From the NCBI RefSeq assembly GCF_027214025.1, contig NZ_JAPWHB010000006.1:434001-498000 (forward strand): a stretch of DNA of 64,000 bases, written 5' to 3'. A program made the position numbers and the translations under genes. The notes under the pieces were generated by a model. The model saw only the letters and a list, made by a program, of their open reading frames with translations. It had not been told where the DNA came from and made no database searches. Shown in pieces: positions 8,436 to 16,967 of the stretch (position 1 is the stretch's first letter; every line of letters begins with the position of its first letter). This stretch comes from Parahoeflea alexandrii. GTDB taxonomy: Bacteria > Pseudomonadota > Alphaproteobacteria > Rhizobiales > Rhizobiaceae.

Positions 8436-10049
8436 GTGAACCGTTTCGCCGATCTTCTCGACATGCTGGCGTTCACGCCTTCGCGCAACGCCAAGCTTTC
8501 GCTGCTGCAGGACTATTTCCGCACCGTCCCCGATCCCGAACGCGGCTACGCGCTTGCCGCCATCGCCCGCGATCTCGACATCCCCGCGGTCAAGCCGGCG
8601 CAATTGCGCGAACTGATCTCGTCGCGCATGGATGCCGAGCTATTCGGTTATTCCTATGATTATGTCGGTGATCTGGCCGAGACCATCGCGCTGGCCTGGC
8701 CGGAAAAAACCGGAACCATCTCGGGCCGCAATGATGCGCCGGGGCTGGCCGAAGTGGTCGAAACCTTGCAGGCTTCCTCGCGCCGCGAGGGTCCCGGCCT
8801 CGTCGAGGCCTGGCTCGACCGGCTCGATCCGCCGGGCCGCTATGCCCTGCTCAAGCTGGTCACCGGCGGTTTCCGCATGGGGCTGTCGAGCCGGCTGATC
8901 AAGCAGGCCTTGGCCGCCTTCGGCAAGGTCGAGGTCAACGAGATCGAGGAGCTGTGGCACGGGCTGACCCCGCCCTATGCCGATCTGTTTTCCTGGCTCG
9001 AGGGCTCCGGGCCGAAGCCGGTGAATGCCGGCGCCGCGCCGTTCCGCCCGGTGATGCTGTCGCATGCCATCGATGCCAGGGACTTCGAAAAACTCGATCC
9101 GGCGGATTTCGCCGCCGAGTGGAAATGGGACGGCATCCGCGTTCAGGCGACCTCGGAACGCGGTATCAGCCGGCTCTATTCCCGCACCGGCGACGATATC
9201 TCCGCCGCATTCCCCGATCTTGTAGACGCCATCGCGTTTGATGGCGCGCTCGATGGCGAGTTGCTGGTCGCCCGCCCGGCGGGCGGCGGTATCGAGACCG
9301 GCAGCTTCTCCGACCTGCAGCAGCGGCTCAACCGCAAGACCGTGACGGCAAGGCAGTTGCGCGATCACCCGGCCTTCTTCCGCGCCTATGACCTGTTGCA
9401 GGACGGAGCCGAGGATCTGCGCGCGGCGCCGTTTGCCGAACGTCGACTGCGGCTCGAAGCTTTCGTCTCCGGACTGAACCCCGAACGCTTCGATTGCTCC
9501 GAGATGCTGGCATTCGACAGCTGGGATGAACTTGCCGCACGCCGCGCTGATCCGCCGCTCGCGGTGATCGAGGGGGTGATGATCAAGCGCAAGGCAGCGC
9601 CCTATCTGCCGGGTAGGCCGAAGGGTGAATGGTTCAAGTGGAAACGCGATCCCTATCTGATCGATGCGGTGCTGATGTATGCGCAGCGCGGCCACGGCAA
9701 GCGCTCGGGCTTCTACTCCGACTACACCTTCGGGGTCTGGCGCGAGCCAGGCGAACTCGTCCCCGTCGGCAAGGCCTATTTCGGGTTCACCGACGAGGAA
9801 CTGCTCGAGATCGACAAATATGTCCGCAACAACACCATCGAGCGTTTCGGTCCGGTCCGATCGGTGCGCGCTGGCCCCGACACGGGGCTGGTTTTCGAGG
9901 TTGCATTCGAGGGCATCAACCGCTCGTCCCGCCACAAGTCCGGCGTCGCCATGCGCTTTCCGCGCATCAACCGGCTGCGCTGGGACAAGCCGCCGGGCGA
10001 GGCCGACAGGCTGGAAACGCTTGAGCGGATGATTGACGGCATCGAATGA
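8436..10049 (+). CDS. ATP-dependent DNA ligase of the ligase-associated module
   Basis: This 537-residue ligase has an N-terminal DNA-binding helical domain (about 1-200), the nucleotidyltransferase motif I KWDGIR with the adenylated lysine near residue 230, motif III around AYDLLQDGAEDL, motif IV EGVMIKRK, motif V GEWFKWKRD, and a C-terminal OB domain. It starts with GTG three bases after the exonuclease stop, typical translational coupling. Ligases of this family seal nicks in repair alongside the nuclease and helicase genes nearby. It is not the NAD-dependent replicative LigA. Confidence 0.94.
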   Translation: MNRFADLLDMLAFTPSRNAKLSLLQDYFRTVPDPERGYALAAIARDLDIPAVKPAQLRELISSRMDAELFGYSYDYVGDLAETIALAWPEKTGTISGRNDAPGLAEVVETLQASSRREGPGLVEAWLDRLDPPGRYALLKLVTGGFRMGLSSRLIKQALAAFGKVEVNEIEELWHGLTPPYADLFSWLEGSGPKPVNAGAAPFRPVMLSHAIDARDFEKLDPADFAAEWKWDGIRVQATSERGISRLYSRTGDDISAAFPDLVDAIAFDGALDGELLVARPAGGGIETGSFSDLQQRLNRKTVTARQLRDHPAFFRAYDLLQDGAEDLRAAPFAERRLRLEAFVSGLNPERFDCSEMLAFDSWDELAARRADPPLAVIEGVMIKRKAAPYLPGRPKGEWFKWKRDPYLIDAVLMYAQRGHGKRSGFYSDYTFGVWREPGELVPVGKAYFGFTDEELLEIDKYVRNNTIERFGPVRSVRAGPDTGLVFEVAFEGINRSSRHKSGVAMRFPRINRLRWDKPPGEADRLETLERMIDGIE

Positions 10050-10112
10050 CGGTCTTGCCCGCGGCCTCTACCATGCTTATGTGAAAGTCTGCGAAACACG
10101 GGAACTGCCGGC

Positions 10113-10379
10113 ATGAGCAATGGTCTGACACGCTTTCTGGGCGATACGCCCGGCCGCACCGCACTCAAGCTGCTGGTCGCTTCCTTTGTTGTCGGCGTGA
10201 TCATGGCCGCGTTCAACTGGTATCCGGTCGATATCCTCTACATCGTGCGCGATTTCCTGGTGAACCTCTGGGAAACCGGCTTCGCCGCGCTCGGCCGCTT
10301 CGGCGGCTACCTGGTGCTCGGTGCCGGTGTGGTGATCCCGGTCTTCATCATCATGCGGCTGTTCAGCCTGCGCAAGTAA
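10113..10379 (+). CDS. DUF6460 small membrane protein
   Basis: This is an 88-residue protein with two hydrophobic helices (about residues 18-40 and 58-82), an FLGDTPGRTALKLLVAS start, and a WYPVDILYIVRDF segment between them. It matches my recollection of DUF6460, a small inner-membrane family in Rhizobiales. It lies downstream of the ligase in the same direction with a 63-base gap. The function is unknown. Confidence 0.8.
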   Translation: MSNGLTRFLGDTPGRTALKLLVASFVVGVIMAAFNWYPVDILYIVRDFLVNLWETGFAALGRFGGYLVLGAGVVIPVFIIMRLFSLRK

Positions 10380-10388
10380 GTCTGTCTT

Positions 10389-11294
10389 TCAGACGAATTC
10401 GGAAGCAGCCTCGAAGGTCAGAAGATGCCGCCTTGCGACGGCATCGACGTCGCGGCTGTAGCCGCCGCCCAGAACCGACGCCACCGGAATGCCGCGCTGC
10501 CTGTAAAACGAGAACACCCGCCGGTCGCGGTCCTTGAGCCCTTGGTCTGACAACGACAATCGCCCGAGCCGGTCGTGCTCATGCGGGTCGACGCCGGCAT
10601 TGTAGAAGACCAGATCAGGCGAGAACCCATCGATGCTGCGCGGCAGCAGCCAATCGAGCGTTTCGAGATAGGCCTCGTCGCGCACCCCGTCCGGCAGCGC
10701 GACATCGATTGACGATGTCTGCTTGCGCGCCGGATAGTTCTTTTCATTGTGCATCGACACGGTTCGGATGGCGTCCACGCCGGCGCAGATTTCTGCCGTA
10801 CCGTCACCCTGGTGGACATCGAGATCGATCACCAGCACCCGGCCCGCCTCGCCGTCGGCAAGCAGCAGATGCGAAGCGACCGCCACATCGTTGAAGGTGC
10901 AGAACCCGGCCCCTTGCGCCCGCCGCGCATGATGGCTTCCTCCGGCCGTGTTGCAGGCGATGCCCTCCGACAGCGCAAGACGCGCCGCCATCACGGTGCC
11001 GGCAGTGGCGAGCCGTGCGCGCAGGCTCACCCGTTCATTGACCGGAAACCCGATTTCGCGCTCGATCGGCAGCGGGACCTTGCACGCCAGCACCTGGTCC
11101 ACGTAGCTGCGCTCGTGCGCAAGCGCCAGCCATTCGGCGGAGGCCGGCGCGGGGGCATGGAAGACCGCCCGCGATGCCGTTTCGCTCTCGCGGATCAGTT
11201 CCATCAGCCGTGTGTATTTGCCCATCGGAAACCGGTGGTCCGGTGGAAAACTGGCGTCATAGTCCGGGGCGTGAACAATTGGCAGGAACGGCAT
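10389..11294 (-). CDS. Histone deacetylase family protein (class II-like amidohydrolase)
   Basis: This is a roughly 301-residue arginase/deacetylase-fold hydrolase. Zinc and catalytic motifs are visible: GGSHHARRAQGAGFCTFND (the HH pair), VIDLDVHQGDGTAE (zinc ligands), and YNAGVDPHEHDRLG. The bacterial relatives deacetylate acetylpolyamines or other acetylated small molecules. The open frame reaches 11330, but the family normally begins near LPIVHAPDYDA, so I start at ATG 11294 (preceded by AAGGGA); ATG 11330 remains possible. It is convergent with DUF6460. Confidence 0.88.
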   Translation of the reverse strand: MPFLPIVHAPDYDASFPPDHRFPMGKYTRLMELIRESETASRAVFHAPAPASAEWLALAHERSYVDQVLACKVPLPIEREIGFPVNERVSLRARLATAGTVMAARLALSEGIACNTAGGSHHARRAQGAGFCTFNDVAVASHLLLADGEAGRVLVIDLDVHQGDGTAEICAGVDAIRTVSMHNEKNYPARKQTSSIDVALPDGVRDEAYLETLDWLLPRSIDGFSPDLVFYNAGVDPHEHDRLGRLSLSDQGLKDRDRRVFSFYRQRGIPVASVLGGGYSRDVDAVARRHLLTFEAASEFV

Positions 11295-11348
11295 CGGTCC
11301 CTTATGCCCGGCGGCGCCCATGCCGTCCATAGCCGCAGATATTCACCT

Positions 11349-12554
11349 CTACGGCAGAGCCCGGACAAGCCTTCCGGGTCGGCGCGTCGACTGGTTCCTG
11401 AAAGCCTCGCCGCCATTGACCGCAACCTTGTTCCGGCCGCTGCTCTTGGCCTTGTAGAGGGCCATGTCGGCGTCATGCAGCAATTCGTCCAGTGTATGGC
11501 CGGTCCCCTGCGCCACCCCGATGCTGACGGTAACCGGATGATCGGCCGAGACGCCTGCATGATGCTGGCGCTCGAGGTTCATACGCAAGGCCTCGGCGAA
11601 GGCCGTGGCCGCCGGCCGGTCGGCATTCGGAAGGACGATTGCAAATTCCTCGCCGCCCAACCGGCCGATGACCGCGGTTTCGGGCGCATTGACGTGCAGG
11701 GCCTTTGCAACGTTCCGGATCACCTGATCGCCGACCTGGTGGCCATAGGTATCGTTGATCTTCTTGAAATGGTCGATGTCGATCAGAAACACCGACACCG
11801 GAAGGTTTGGTGTTGCATCCCCGACCAGAGATCCGGCGGTGTCGAAAAAACCGCGTCGGTTCAGGATTCCACTCAGCGAATCGGTGACCGATTGCGCGTT
11901 GAGTTCGGACAACAGATCCGAGGCAATGCGCAACAGGAACAGCAGCGCAAAGGCAATCCAGACAAACAGACCGCCCACTTTCAGCGAAACGGCCCAGAAC
12001 GAGGTGACCTCGATTGCATCGATGTGCGGCGCGCCTTCGATCAGGAATGAGAGCAGGGGACGGACAGGCAGCAATATCACCAGCAGCAGCAGCACGATCA
12101 GGATCGAAAGATCGATCTTGTCCCGCTGTGTTGCGCGCAGGATGGCGTTCATTGCGATCCCCACCACCACGGCGACCCCGCCGCTCACGACAAATCCCCG
12201 GATCAGCGCGTTGTGGTCGCCAAAGGACATCCAGGAGGCGACCATGCCGCAAAATGTGACCGTGAGCAGCAGTGCCCTGTCCGGGGAGCCGCCGGTGTAG
12301 CGCAGGCAAAGCCCTCTGGCTGTCAACAGCATGCTGATCGGAAGAAAGAAGTTCACACCGTTGGCAAAGCGGAAATTTGCTATGAAAAAGTGAAAGAACT
12401 CAAACGCATAGCCAATGCTTCCGGCTGCAAATCCCAGAGACCAGTTCAGGATATATTTTCTTTCGGGGTGGCTTTTCCAAATCAGAAAAAAAGTAAGTGC
12501 CAGTAGAAAACCCGTAACCGGGTTGATTGTCGATAAAATATAAGAAAAGTCCAC
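11349..12554 (-). CDS. Membrane-bound diguanylate cyclase (GGDEF)
   Basis: This is a roughly 401-residue protein with an N-terminal block of six or so hydrophobic helices (about residues 1-205) and a C-terminal GGDEF domain. The active-site loop is GGEEF (IGRLGGEEFAIVLPNAD), and FLIDIDHFKKINDTYGH is the usual metal/nucleotide segment, so it should synthesise c-di-GMP. I see no RxxD inhibitory site five residues before GGEEF. An ATG exists at 12572, but GTG 12554 has a strong GGAGG seven bases upstream that lies inside the longer version, so GTG is the likelier start. Confidence 0.9.
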   Translation of the reverse strand: MDFSYILSTINPVTGFLLALTFFLIWKSHPERKYILNWSLGFAAGSIGYAFEFFHFFIANFRFANGVNFFLPISMLLTARGLCLRYTGGSPDRALLLTVTFCGMVASWMSFGDHNALIRGFVVSGGVAVVVGIAMNAILRATQRDKIDLSILIVLLLLVILLPVRPLLSFLIEGAPHIDAIEVTSFWAVSLKVGGLFVWIAFALLFLLRIASDLLSELNAQSVTDSLSGILNRRGFFDTAGSLVGDATPNLPVSVFLIDIDHFKKINDTYGHQVGDQVIRNVAKALHVNAPETAVIGRLGGEEFAIVLPNADRPAATAFAEALRMNLERQHHAGVSADHPVTVSIGVAQGTGHTLDELLHDADMALYKAKSSGRNKVAVNGGEAFRNQSTRRPGRLVRALP

Positions 12555-12758
12555 GCGAATGCCTCCAGTCATACGGTGTTTCGAAGTTTATAAACCCAAG
12601 GGTGTTAAGAAACATAAATGCACCGTGTCCGAAAATCGTACACCCACGACGGCCGGCAAGGTGAACGCCCTTGCAAGGTGGTCTGGCAGGCCGGCCCCGG
12701 ATCCATCAAAAGCATTGATGGTCATCCCCCTTTACAGAGCCATCGAACTCGAAGAGGA

Positions 12759-14153
12759 ATGAGCCAGCTTTCCCCACCGGACCCGCACCGCTTGACCGAT
12801 CTGCTGCTCAAAACCGATGTTCTGCCACCGGAAGGCCGAGCCTTCGAGGTCACCAACCGCATGGTGTTCTCAATCGCAATCCCGATGACGCTGGCGTTTC
12901 TCACCACGCCGCTTCTGGGGCTGGTCGATACCGCCGTGGTTGGCCGGCTGGGCGATGCGGCGCTTCTGGGCGGGTTGGCTATCGCGGCGATCCTCTTCGA
13001 TCTGGTTTTCACCACGTTCAATTTCCTGCGTTCGGCGACCACCGGCCTCGTCGCCCAGGCCATGGGCCGGGATGATCCGGTGGAAGAGCAGGCCGTCTTC
13101 TGGCGCTCGCTGATGATTTCGGTGGTGGCCGGCGGGGCGATCATTGCGGCAACGCCATTGCTGCTGGCCGCGGGCCTGGCTTTCATGGGAGCCGAGGGCG
13201 AGGTTGCCGCCGCTGCCTCGACCTACTTGCTGATCCGGGCGCTGTCGGCGCCCGCGGCATTGGCGAACTACGCCATCCTTGGTTATGTGCTCGGCCGCGG
13301 CATGGGCGGGACCGGGCTGTTGCTGCAGTCGGTTATCAACGGCACCAACATCATCCTGTCGATCTGGTTCGGGCTGGGTCTCGACTATGGCCTCGAGGGG
13401 GTCGCGCTGGCCACGGTGATCGCCGAGATCACCGGCTGCGCGCTTGGATTCCTGATCATTCGTCAAAGGTTCCACCGCGCCCACAGGCCATCCTGGAGCC
13501 AGATCATCGACCGGCCGTCAGTGATGCGCCTGATGGCGCTCAACGGCGACATCATGATCCGCTCTTTCGCCCTCATCGCCGCCTTTGCCTGGTTTACCCG
13601 GCTTGGCACAGGCTTTGGCGAAACCACCCTTGCCGCCAATGCCATTCTGATGAATTTTTTCATGGTGGCGGGCTATTACCTCGACGGCTTTGCCACCGCT
13701 GCGGAGCAGCTTTCAGGCCGCGCGATCGGCGCCCGCTATCGTCCGGCCTTCGACAGGGCCGTCCGCCTGACCGTTCTCTGGGGATTTGTTCTCGCCGGGT
13801 TCACGACCGGATTTTTCCTGATCTTCGGAAACGCGGTTATCGGCCTGATGACAACGCTTGAACCGGTGCGGTTCGAGGCCGGGTCCTATCTGTTCTGGGC
13901 GGCGCTGACGGCCGTGTCCGGCGTCCTCGCCTTCGAGATGGACGGCGTCTATATCGGCGCCACCTGGTCGCGCGACATGCGCAACATGATGCTGCTTTCT
14001 CTCGCCCTGTTTATCGGGCTGTCGATCGTCCTGACCCAGGCCTGGGGCAATCTCGGGCTCTGGATCTCGCTCAACGTCTTCCTGGGTTTGCGCGGCTTCA
14101 CCTTGCTGGCGCTGCTGCCGCGCCGCCGCGACAGGGCTTTCGGCGCGGCCTGA
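12759..14153 (+). CDS. MATE family efflux transporter
   Basis: This is a 464-residue polytopic membrane protein with about 12 transmembrane helices. The N-terminal MATE signature is visible in SIAIPMTLAFLTTPLLGLVD followed by TAVVGRLGDAALLGG, and the second half begins near MALNGDIMIRSFALI. It belongs to the NorM/DinF-like branch that exports cationic compounds using Na+ or H+ gradients; the substrate is unknown. The frame is open upstream to 12618, but ATG 12759 is preceded by GAAGAGGA and starts just before the conserved region. It converges with pyrD, with only two bases between the stops. Confidence 0.93.
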   Translation: MSQLSPPDPHRLTDLLLKTDVLPPEGRAFEVTNRMVFSIAIPMTLAFLTTPLLGLVDTAVVGRLGDAALLGGLAIAAILFDLVFTTFNFLRSATTGLVAQAMGRDDPVEEQAVFWRSLMISVVAGGAIIAATPLLLAAGLAFMGAEGEVAAAASTYLLIRALSAPAALANYAILGYVLGRGMGGTGLLLQSVINGTNIILSIWFGLGLDYGLEGVALATVIAEITGCALGFLIIRQRFHRAHRPSWSQIIDRPSVMRLMALNGDIMIRSFALIAAFAWFTRLGTGFGETTLAANAILMNFFMVAGYYLDGFATAAEQLSGRAIGARYRPAFDRAVRLTVLWGFVLAGFTTGFFLIFGNAVIGLMTTLEPVRFEAGSYLFWAALTAVSGVLAFEMDGVYIGATWSRDMRNMMLLSLALFIGLSIVLTQAWGNLGLWISLNVFLGLRGFTLLALLPRRRDRAFGAA

Positions 14154-14155
14154 CC

Positions 14156-15235
14156 CTATTCAGGAATCGCCATGGCGGCGTAGTGTGCGGTTTTCGTATC
14201 GCGCAGATCCGAAATCCGTGCCAGGTTCTCGCGGTCGCAGAGGCGGGAGAGACCGCGCACGATCCGGCCCGGGAGCAGGGGGCCGCCATAAATGAACCCG
14301 GTGTAGAGCTGCACCAGATCGGCGCCGGCCCGCATCTTTTCTGCGGCCGTTTCGTCGCTGTCGATGCCGCCAACCCCGATCAGCGGCATGTCGGCCCCGA
14401 GCTTCTGCCGCATCTTGGCCAGCACGATGGTCGAACGAGCAAACACCGGCCGCCCCGACAGCCCGCCGGCTTCGCCTGACTTCGGGTCCGCCGATAGCCC
14501 GGCGCGCGAAAGCGTGGTGTTCGATACGATCACCCCGTCAAGCCTGTGCGCCAGACATTCTGCTGCGATATCGTCGAGATCCGGTTCGGTGAGATCCGGC
14601 GCGATCTTGAGGAAAACCGGAATGCGTTTGCTCTTCTGGTCGCGTTCGGCAAGCACCCGTCCCAGGAGATCGGAAAGCGCCTCGCGGGTTTGCAGATTGC
14701 GCAGGCCCGGGGTGTTGGGCGAGGAGATATTGACGGTGAAATAGTCCGCCACATCGGCAAAGCGCGAAATCCCGGCGACATAATCGCCGACCCGGTCTTC
14801 GCTGTCCTTGTTGGCGCCGATGTTGACGCCGAGGAGTCCTTCCCTGCGATTGCCGGAAATCCGGGCATGGGCGGCGGCGTGCCCCTGGTTGTTGAATCCC
14901 AGCCGGTTGATCACCGCGTGGTCCCGGATCAGCCGGAAGATCCGCGGCTTCGGATTGCCCTGCTGCGGCTTCGGGGTCAACGTACCGATCTCGGCAAAGC
15001 CGAAGCCGAGCCGAATGAGCTCGTTGGGAACCTCGGCGTTCTTGTCGTAGCCCGCCGCCATGCCCAGCGGGTTGGGGAAGCTCAGTCCGGCGACCGTGAC
15101 CGCAAGCCGCGGATCGCGATCGGAGCGGCAGCCGGGCACCAGTCCGCTCTTGAGCGCCGTGACCGAAAGTCCGTGCGCGGTTTCGGGATCGAGCGTGAAC
15201 AGCGCGCTCCGGGCAAGTCCGTCAATCAGGCTCAT
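14156..15235 (-). CDS. pyrD: Quinone-dependent dihydroorotate dehydrogenase
   Basis: This class 2 dihydroorotate dehydrogenase of about 359 residues catalyses the fourth step of pyrimidine synthesis, oxidising dihydroorotate to orotate with ubiquinone at the inner membrane. The N-terminal amphipathic helix is present (SLIDGLARSALFTLDPETAH), followed by FPNPLGMAAGYDKN (FMN binding), INRLGFNNQG, VNISSPNTPGLR with the catalytic serine, and IGVGGIDSDETA. ATG 15235 shares a base with the TGA stop of the DUF952 gene, so the two are translationally coupled; a GTG one codon earlier is also possible. Confidence 0.96.
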   Translation of the reverse strand: MSLIDGLARSALFTLDPETAHGLSVTALKSGLVPGCRSDRDPRLAVTVAGLSFPNPLGMAAGYDKNAEVPNELIRLGFGFAEIGTLTPKPQQGNPKPRIFRLIRDHAVINRLGFNNQGHAAAHARISGNRREGLLGVNIGANKDSEDRVGDYVAGISRFADVADYFTVNISSPNTPGLRNLQTREALSDLLGRVLAERDQKSKRIPVFLKIAPDLTEPDLDDIAAECLAHRLDGVIVSNTTLSRAGLSADPKSGEAGGLSGRPVFARSTIVLAKMRQKLGADMPLIGVGGIDSDETAAEKMRAGADLVQLYTGFIYGGPLLPGRIVRGLSRLCDRENLARISDLRDTKTAHYAAMAIPE

Positions 15236-15582
15236 CACGACTCCATGTCCGGAAACACATGTGCGCCGTCAGACCCGAGCGGCAGCGGTTTGACCCATTT
15301 GACCGCCGACAGCGGCATGTCGGCATAAAGGTGCGGAAACAGCGCTCCGCCGCGCGAAGGTTCGAAGATGAGCTTCTCGCCGAGTGCACTTGCATCGACC
15401 GCCACCAGCAGCAGGTTTTCCTGCCCGCCGAAGTGCTTCTGTGCGGTCTCAATGGCCTGGTCGCGCGTGGAGAAGTGGATGAACCCGTCCGCCAGATCAA
15501 TGGGCGCGCCGGTGAAGTGGCCCTCGGTTTCGGCCGTGCGCCAGAGCGCTTCCGGGGTGATCTTGTAGATTGTCGCATGCAT
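15235..15582 (-). CDS. DUF952 domain-containing protein
   Basis: This 115-residue soluble protein begins IYKITPEALWRTAE and has GFIHFSTRDQAIETA and GALFPHLYADMPLSAV, which are hallmarks of DUF952. The biochemical function is not established; the fold is related to ADP-ribosyltransferase-like small domains, which I state only as a possibility. It precedes pyrD with overlapping stop and start, a gene order I associate with rhizobia. Confidence 0.9.
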   Translation of the reverse strand: MHATIYKITPEALWRTAETEGHFTGAPIDLADGFIHFSTRDQAIETAQKHFGGQENLLLVAVDASALGEKLIFEPSRGGALFPHLYADMPLSAVKWVKPLPLGSDGAHVFPDMES

Positions 15583-15707
15583 GCCTGAACGTCCCGCTTT
15601 CCCGATCCCGGTCCTGGCCGCACCTCGCGGTGGACGTGTTTCCAGGATCCATTCTCGATTTTGTCTTTATTACGTGCCATCACATACAGAAACAGGAGTG
15701 TGCCGTC

Positions 15708-16151
15708 ATGACCCGTTTTGCAATTCTTGCCGCGTCCGCCGTGGCTATTATGATCCCCGTGCAGGCGCTGGCGCAGGAACCGGCGGTGAACCGCTATACC
15801 ATGGAGAAGACCGAAAGCGGTTTTGTCAGGCTGGATACTTTAACCGGCGAGATGTCGATCTGCACGCAACAAGCCGGTCAACTCGTCTGCAGGCTTGCCG
15901 CCGACGAGCGCCGCGCCTTTGAGGAGACGCTGTCCGAGTTGTCGGCGCGCGTGGAAAGCCTGGAGGCCCGTCTCGACGCGCTGGCGCCGCCTAATCCGGA
16001 CGCGCAGATTCCTGATGAGGCGGAACTCGACCGCGCCATCGGTGCAATGGAAAAGATGATGCGCCGCTTCTTCGGCATGGTTGAAGAATTGCAGAAGGAG
16101 TTTGACGACACTCCGAAAATCCCGCCCGAGCCGATACCCGACCGGACCTGA
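15708..16151 (+). CDS. Periplasmic hypothetical protein with coiled coil
   Basis: This is a 147-residue protein. It has a signal peptide (AILAASAVAIMIPVQALA, cleavage likely after ALAQ), then a short beta segment RYTMEKTESGFVRLDTLTGEMSICT with two cysteines, then a coiled-coil stretch (about residues 65-90, ETLSELSARVESLEARLDAL) and a proline-rich end. The pattern 'signal peptide, RYTMEKT-GFVRLDT-TGEMS-C' is widespread in Rhizobiales, but no function is known to me. ATG 15708 is preceded by AACAGGAG. It is transcribed alone, divergent from DUF952-pyrD. Confidence 0.8.
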   Translation: MTRFAILAASAVAIMIPVQALAQEPAVNRYTMEKTESGFVRLDTLTGEMSICTQQAGQLVCRLAADERRAFEETLSELSARVESLEARLDALAPPNPDAQIPDEAELDRAIGAMEKMMRRFFGMVEELQKEFDDTPKIPPEPIPDRT

Positions 16152-16299
16152 CACGCAAGCGCTTCGAAAGCCGGGTGGGGTTTTGGCCGCCATCCGGCCC
16201 ATGCACTTGCGCGAAGGCTTGGCGCGCCGCTAAAGTGGATTCCGCAAGCCGGGTTTGGGCTCGGCTGCCGCGGCAGCGCGATCAGGAGGGGGAGAGTGC

Positions 16300-16956
16300 A
16301 TGGCGCAATTGACATTCATTATTGCGGACGATCATCCATTGTTTAGAGGTGCCATGCGGCAAGCCCTGGAGGGCATGGGCGCCACGATTGATATTCTGGA
16401 GGCCGGCGATCTTGAAAGTGCCCGCAAGACCGCCGGTGACCATCCCGAAGCCGATCTCATTCTTCTCGACCTGACCATGCCGGGTGTCTCCGGCCTATCC
16501 GGCCTGATTGCCTTTCGCGCCGAATTCTCAAGCCTGCCTGTCGTGGTCGTCTCGGCCACCGACGATGTGTCCACCATGCGCCGGGCGCTGGAGCTGGGCG
16601 CATCGGGCTTCATCTCGAAATCCGCCAGCATCGATGAAATCCGCGAAGGCGTGCGCACGGTGCTCGATGGCGGCATCTGGACGCCACCCGACGTCGACCT
16701 CGGCTCGGAACACGATCAGGAAATCGCCGGCCTGATCGCCCGCATCCAGACTTTGACCCCGCAGCAGGGACGCGTGCTCGGTATGCTGGCCGAAGGCCTG
16801 CTCAACAAGCAGATTGCCTATGAGCTCGGCGTCTCCGAAGCCACGATCAAGGCGCACGTATCCGCCGTGCTGCAGAAGCTCGGCGTCGACAGCCGCACCC
16901 AGGCAGTTATCCAGCTCTCCAAGATCGGCGCAGAGGTCCTCACCCAGGGCGACTGA
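16300..16956 (+). CDS. LuxR-type response regulator (ErdR/CrbR/AgmR-like)
   Basis: This 218-residue protein has a receiver domain with acidic pair IIADDHP, phosphoacceptor aspartate in LILLDLTMPG (about residue 56), the switch threonine/serine in VVVSATDD and lysine in GFISKSAS. A C-terminal NarL/LuxR helix-turn-helix follows (LTPQQGRVLGMLAEGLLNKQ and AYELGVSEATIKAHVSAVLQ). AGGAGGGGGA precedes ATG 16300. It converges on the symporter-fused hybrid kinase with an 11-base gap. That pairing resembles CrbS/CrbR and MxtR/ErdR, which control acetate use in gammaproteobacteria; transfer of that role is inference. Confidence 0.9.
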   Translation: MAQLTFIIADDHPLFRGAMRQALEGMGATIDILEAGDLESARKTAGDHPEADLILLDLTMPGVSGLSGLIAFRAEFSSLPVVVVSATDDVSTMRRALELGASGFISKSASIDEIREGVRTVLDGGIWTPPDVDLGSEHDQEIAGLIARIQTLTPQQGRVLGMLAEGLLNKQIAYELGVSEATIKAHVSAVLQKLGVDSRTQAVIQLSKIGAEVLTQGD

Positions 16957-16967
16957 GGCGATCCGCT

